This document shows, one piece after another, positions 5,583-8,269 of a stretch of DNA of 8,269 nt; within the stretch, counting starts at the first letter, position 1, and each line of letters opens with the position of its first letter. The position numbers were made by a program, and so were the translations under genes. This DNA is from Sphingomonadales bacterium (GTDB lineage: Bacteria; Pseudomonadota; Alphaproteobacteria; Sphingomonadales; Sphingomonadaceae). The DNA lies in contig JAGPVK010000221.1 of assembly GCA_018067055.1 (NCBI GenBank), positions 1 through 8,269 on the forward strand. Reading direction: 5' to 3'. The notes below the pieces were generated by a model. It searched no databases and had not been told where the DNA came from. It worked only from the letters and a program-made list of their open reading frames with translations.

Positions 5583-5628
5583 GTTTTTCGGGAAAAATGA
5601 CAATCCGGCGGATTGTCATCCGAAAAAC
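5583..5628. repeat. Long interrupted hairpin abutting the tRNA-Gly 3' end
   Basis: The outer arms GTTTTTCGG (5583-5591) and CCGAAAAAC (5620-5628) enclose the inner arms ATGACAATCC (5597-5606) and GGATTGTCAT (5610-5619). The loop is 3 bases and GAAAA (5592-5596) forms a one-sided bulge, making 19 perfect pairs. It begins on the base after the encoded CCA. The inner stem read on the minus strand is followed by a T-run and is terminator-like in that direction only. On the tRNA strand no T-run follows, though the stem could still act in 3' processing or termination. Confidence 0.65.
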
Positions 5629-5670
5629 TCCCGAGCGCAAGCGAGGGGGGGGGCTTGCCCAAAGATTCCC
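5597..5670. repeat. REP-like repeat, copy 1
   Basis: This unit of about 74 bp carries two palindromes: CAATCC/GGATTG (within 5597-5619) and GCAAGC/GCTTGC (5637-5642 and 5653-5658). The motif GAGCGCAAGCGAGG and then GGCTTGCCC are shared with copy 2. A run of nine G (5645-5653) forms the loop of the second palindrome. The arrangement resembles dispersed palindromic intergenic elements. I cannot tell the copy number elsewhere in the genome. Confidence 0.6.
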
Positions 5671-5708
5671 AAGCATAATCCCCTGACGAGCTTCCCGCTT
5701 CCAAGCGA

Positions 5709-5783
5709 ATGAATCAATCCAGCGGATTGTCATTTACAGAACTTCCGAAGCGCAAGCGAGGATGGCTTGCCCGAATTTCCAAA
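5709..5783. repeat. REP-like repeat, copy 2
   Basis: This is a diverged second copy in the same orientation, 112 bp after copy 1. CAATCC (5715-5720) and GGATTG (5724-5729) flank AGC, the outer ATGA/TCAT pairs are kept with a 2-base bulge, and then CGCAAGCGAGG and GGCTTGCCC follow. The second palindrome is GCAAGC (5752-5757) with GCTTGC (5765-5770). It lacks the outer GTTTTTCGG arm and the G-run seen in copy 1. Confidence 0.6.
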
Positions 5784-6180
5784 AGCACAAGACGCCGGCG
5801 TGATTCCTGCGGAGGCAATATTCTACTGATTGCTGATGAAAATTGAACTGTGGGAGTGTGCCGAAACAAATGCGAGCATTACGCCCGCAATTTCCCCGAA
5901 ACGGACATTGGCTTTGACTCTGCTGGGCGGCAGCACGTGGGTGGGATGCGGACATCCGAGATGAGCGATATTTATGACAGTTTCTGGGTCGTCGGCGGAC
6001 TGTTGGCTTTAAAGATTTTATGCAACAAAGAGGACTCTTCAATCGGGGCTATCCCAATGTCAGCTTCCACCCCACTTTGAGCCCCCAAAACGAGCTTATC
6101 ACGCCCAAAAAGGCGCAAGTAGAGACGGTCTAAGTAACCTCTTGCCGAAAGACCTTCGCGATGTCAGACGGCAAAGCGTT
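5784..6180. other. Intergenic stretch with no convincing gene
   Basis: About 400 bp lie between the repeats and the ribosome site of the secreted-protein gene. Open frames here (plus 5850-6080, minus 5734-6042) start without ribosome sites and have unlikely composition, such as clustered Arg, Cys and Ser. The minus frame also runs through repeat copy 2. I see no RNA gene and no clear promoter. It may contain the promoter of the downstream gene or decayed coding sequence. Confidence 0.5.
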
Positions 6181-6196
6181 TAGAGGAGTATATGCA

Positions 6197-7540
6197 ATGA
6201 GGCTTGTTCCCGTCATGCTTCTGTTCGGAAGCGTGGCCATCGCGCCGGGTGCGCTTGCCCAGAATGCGGTCGATCCGTCCTGGGCAGCAGCGACTTTTGG
6301 GCCGGCCAGCGGGGCCGACCTCCTGCCCGCCCAGCCCCAAGCTTTGGATGAAATTGAGGCTCTGCAGCGCAAGGCCTTCGAGAAATACGGGCCGCTTGGC
6401 ATCGTCACCATGGGCATGGACCGGTCCGAGATTGTCGTCCTTTGTGATACCGTCGGACAGACTTTCGCCACCATCGCAGCAGAGGAAACTGATCGGGACA
6501 GGCGCATCGCCAAGTTTGCTGAGGTGTGGCGGTTTGAGCAGAGAATTGCTGAACCACTTGAACAGGCTCGCAAGACCCTGGGCGAGAGCGGTTATAACCG
6601 TGCGCTAAGCAAAAGCAGCGAGAGTATGAACCTGCTCTCCATGATGCTAGATCCGCAGCTGGAGCAAGACGTGCAGGCCGGCGATGAGCTGATGTTTGTC
6701 TGGGCGACGACGTTGGCTGCCCGGTGCGGCCAGATGCTCGATGAGATGGGCATTGCCAAGGTTGGCGGGGATCCCCCAATCGAATATATCGCGGCCAAGA
6801 CCCGCTTTCGCTATCGCGGCGCCGACTTCGCCGAAATTTTCGCTGACACCGAACTTGGCCGATATGCGGACGAGATGTGTCGCGGCGGTGCGTCCCCTGA
6901 CTTTTCCGGGGCATCATTAGACCAACGCGGATACGAGGGAATGTCGCTGCTCGACTGGGCGATTGAATGTGATGATCGCGCTTCCTTCGACGCGCTGCTC
7001 GCGGCGGGGTTCGATCTGGATTCGAAGGGCCTTTGGGAAGACCCGCCGCTCGTCAGGACTGCAAGCGAGAAGCGGCTCTGGTTCTTGCGCCGACTGCTTG
7101 ACGAAGGCGTGAGCCCTGACACGATGGGGCGAACCACAACGGCCTTGCTGACCGCCAGCGATGATCTCGATGCGATCAATTCCGGTGGCGACACCAAGGC
7201 AGCGTTCAACCTGCTGCGCGAACGCGGGGCTTCGCTTAATTTCCCGAATTTTCAGGACTCCATCTGGTACAGGTGGAGCCTGCACGAGACACGGTGGGAC
7301 CTGATCCTCGAACATTGGAGCGAATTCGAAAGCGACCCGGTCGAACTCGCCAGCGTGCTTGAATATTATCTCAGCGGTGACATGAATTGGGCGAGGAAGG
7401 AAACCGGAGGCGCGGCACGCCAGATCAAGGCGCTCCTGATCGAGGAATATGGCGTCTGTTTCCCGGTGGGCAAGACCTTTCAGATGAAGAATGACGAGCG
7501 CGGTTTTCGCATCCAGCCCGATTGCCCCAAGGGCGATTGA
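6197..7540 (+). CDS. Secreted ankyrin-like repeat protein, unknown function
   Basis: The gene encodes 447 residues. ATG 6197 is chosen over an upstream in-frame ATG (6161) because AGAGGAG (6182-6188) lies eight bases before it and a clean signal peptide begins there: MRLVPVMLLFGSVAIAPGAL with likely cleavage after ALA at residue 21. Residues about 45-230 are a helical domain with no recognised family. Residues about 243-345 look like degenerate ankyrin repeats: GMSLLDWAIECDDRASFDAL, then LAAGFDLDSKG, then FLRRLLDEGVSPDT, then FNLLRERGASLNFP. The C-terminal 100 residues are rich in Trp and Glu. Six cysteines, including two near the C-terminus (GVCFPV, PDCPKGD), could form disulfides in the periplasm. 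Secreted ankyrin proteins can act in protein binding, stress protection or immunity; which applies is not visible. It stands alone between the repeat region and convergent genes. Confidence 0.88.
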   Translation: MRLVPVMLLFGSVAIAPGALAQNAVDPSWAAATFGPASGADLLPAQPQALDEIEALQRKAFEKYGPLGIVTMGMDRSEIVVLCDTVGQTFATIAAEETDRDRRIAKFAEVWRFEQRIAEPLEQARKTLGESGYNRALSKSSESMNLLSMMLDPQLEQDVQAGDELMFVWATTLAARCGQMLDEMGIAKVGGDPPIEYIAAKTRFRYRGADFAEIFADTELGRYADEMCRGGASPDFSGASLDQRGYEGMSLLDWAIECDDRASFDALLAAGFDLDSKGLWEDPPLVRTASEKRLWFLRRLLDEGVSPDTMGRTTTALLTASDDLDAINSGGDTKAAFNLLRERGASLNFPNFQDSIWYRWSLHETRWDLILEHWSEFESDPVELASVLEYYLSGDMNWARKETGGAARQIKALLIEEYGVCFPVGKTFQMKNDERGFRIQPDCPKGD

Positions 7541-7558
7541 TCGCAGGAGCAGCAGCCC

Positions 7559-7580
7559 CCCGATGGTGGCACGGATCGGG
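7559..7580. terminator. Weak hairpin between convergent genes
   Basis: CCCGAT (7559-7564) and ATCGGG (7575-7580) flank a 10-base loop, 18 bases after the stop of the secreted-protein gene. No T-run follows on either strand, so it is at best a non-canonical terminator. Confidence 0.22.
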
Positions 7581-7643
7581 ACGCATTCGGGAGCAGCCAG
7601 CGCGACGTGATACGACAAAAAGGCACCGATCATAGAAGCCTGG

Positions 7644-7880
7644 TTAGCCGATTCCCAATAGCGGCCGCAGATCGGCCTTGAGGTAATCCCGGTTAGCTGT
7701 CTGACCGCATTGCTCGCGTAAGGGCCGAAAGATGTCGGTCCGCTGCCGATCCAATTGCTGCCATTCGAGCGTTATCAAATTCAGTGCGCTGAATGGCAGC
7801 TCCTGATCCACGACGATCACTTTTGCGCCCACATCGGCCCCTGGATCACGGTAAGAATATAATAGTCCAGAAACCTTCAA
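7644..7880 (-). CDS. Short uncharacterised protein coupled to the nucleotidyltransferase gene
   Basis: This is a frame of 78 residues. The only plausible start is a TTG at 7880-7878 that overlaps the stop of the upstream gene (TTGA), a pattern typical of translational coupling. The protein is hydrophilic with an N-terminal strand-like part (VSGLLYSYRD, then AKVIVVDQELPFSALNLITL) and a helical, charged C-terminal part (EWQQLDRQRTDIFRPLREQ). There is no signal peptide, membrane span or motif I recognise. The frame is open for about 57 bases upstream of the TTG, inside the transferase gene, so it could also be a remnant of a longer gene. The rare start and short length keep confidence low. Confidence 0.42.
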   Translation of the reverse strand: MKVSGLLYSYRDPGADVGAKVIVVDQELPFSALNLITLEWQQLDRQRTDIFRPLREQCGQTANRDYLKADLRPLLGIG

Positions 7881-8269
7881 GCCCCAATGCCTGACCCCTC
7901 CCGCGCACTCAAAATCTCCGTCACCAGCTCCAGATCACTCGGCTTGTCGACATCAATCGCCGCTTCCGCGATCGGCAATATGATCGGCTCGGCCCGCAGG
8001 CCCATGCGCTGCCCGGCCTGTGCCATCGCATCCTTGAAACCGATCGTCCTGCTGAGCGCCCGCAACAGCAGCCAGGGGCCAAAATGGGCGAAAATTTTCC
8101 AGCCTTTCTTGCGGTCTTTCTCGACGGTCGACCATAATGCCAGCGCCGGTTTGGCCGCTGCATTGTGCAAGGCAAAGAGATTGGCGCCGCTATAGGCCCC
8201 GCCCCGGAATTTCAGCCAGGTGCGGCGGGCGTCGGGATAGGCAGACAGCATCGTCTTGCGCTCGACCAC
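7877..8269 (-). CDS. MobA-like nucleotidyltransferase family protein, C-terminal part
   Basis: The frame runs in from the right edge; about 130 residues are visible and the N-terminus is outside the window. The visible part matches the C-terminal half of a sphingomonad NTP-transferase-like family related to MobA: TWLKFRGGAYSGANLFALHN (the substrate-loop region with GxNLFAL), a helical insert (ALALWSTVEKDRKKGWKIF), and the closing AAIDVDKPSDLELV, whose DVD...DL motif is typical of the metal-binding end of GT-A nucleotidyltransferases. The N-terminal GxGxR nucleotide-binding loop cannot be checked. The substrate is unknown; cofactor nucleotidylation or a sugar/lipid head-group activation is possible. 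Its stop overlaps the start of the next short frame. Confidence 0.85.
   Translation of the reverse strand: MVERKTMLSAYPDARRTWLKFRGGAYSGANLFALHNAAAKPALALWSTVEKDRKKGWKIFAHFGPWLLLRALSRTIGFKDAMAQAGQRMGLRAEPIILPIAEAAIDVDKPSDLELVTEILSAREGSGIGA

Noticed and set aside
5734..6042. Minus-strand frame of 102 codons overlapping repeat copy 2
   Set aside because: It is rich in Arg, Cys and Ser without recognisable structure, and its end lies inside the repeat element.
5850..6080. Plus-strand frame of 76 codons in the gap after the repeats
   Set aside because: It has a GTG start without a ribosome site, mixed composition and no motif. It was kept only as part of the unassigned gap.

Overview
The window looks like chromosome from a sphingomonad (Alphaproteobacteria, Sphingomonadales; something near Sphingorhabdus, Parasphingorhabdus or Sphingopyxis). 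The reasons are the moderate GC content, the co-chaperedoxin with a WCGPC site in an overlapping run with a Lon-N-domain protein and a Trm112 protein, the MobA-like transferase ending in DVDKPSDLELV, and several small proteins of sphingomonad flavour. The genus is inference; no rRNA or marker gene is present.

Region 1 (about 1-2750, all minus strand, read right to left). Five closely spaced genes form one likely transcription unit: a LuxR/sigma4-like HTH protein with a C-terminal membrane anchor; a small helical protein; a small polytopic membrane protein; a RadC-family JAMM protein with an anomalous 5' end; and a membrane-anchored protein with an N-terminal regulator-like DNA-binding domain, which runs off the left edge. 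In front of the first gene is a good sigma70-type promoter (TTGCCA, 17 bp, TATGAT) so close to the ATG that the mRNA should be leaderless. A pair of TGATCA half-sites surrounds its -35 box. Two putative membrane-tethered DNA-binding proteins at the two ends of one unit with a JAMM protein make this the best candidate here for an undescribed system. Its function cannot be read from the sequence.

Region 2 (2752-3537). An AT-rich gap of about 590 bp has no convincing gene but holds overlapping inverted repeats and a short imperfect direct repeat. It is followed by a plus-strand gene for a 64-residue single-span membrane protein, which converges on the next block.

Region 3 (3550-5284, minus strand). 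This is a housekeeping proteostasis/translation unit with overlapping stops and starts: ybbN/cnoX, then a Lon-N (PUA-like) domain protein (ATGA overlap), then a Trm112-family protein (GTGA overlap).

Region 4 (5508-6196). An intact tRNA-Gly(GCC) is followed with no gap by a long hairpin and two diverged copies of a palindrome-rich, REP-like element of about 74 bp. About 400 bp without a convincing gene follow.

Region 5 (6197-8269). A plus-strand gene encodes a secreted, probably periplasmic protein with ankyrin-like helical repeats. It converges on a minus-strand pair: a MobA-like nucleotidyltransferase (5' end outside the window) and a short uncharacterised frame joined to it by a TTGA overlap.
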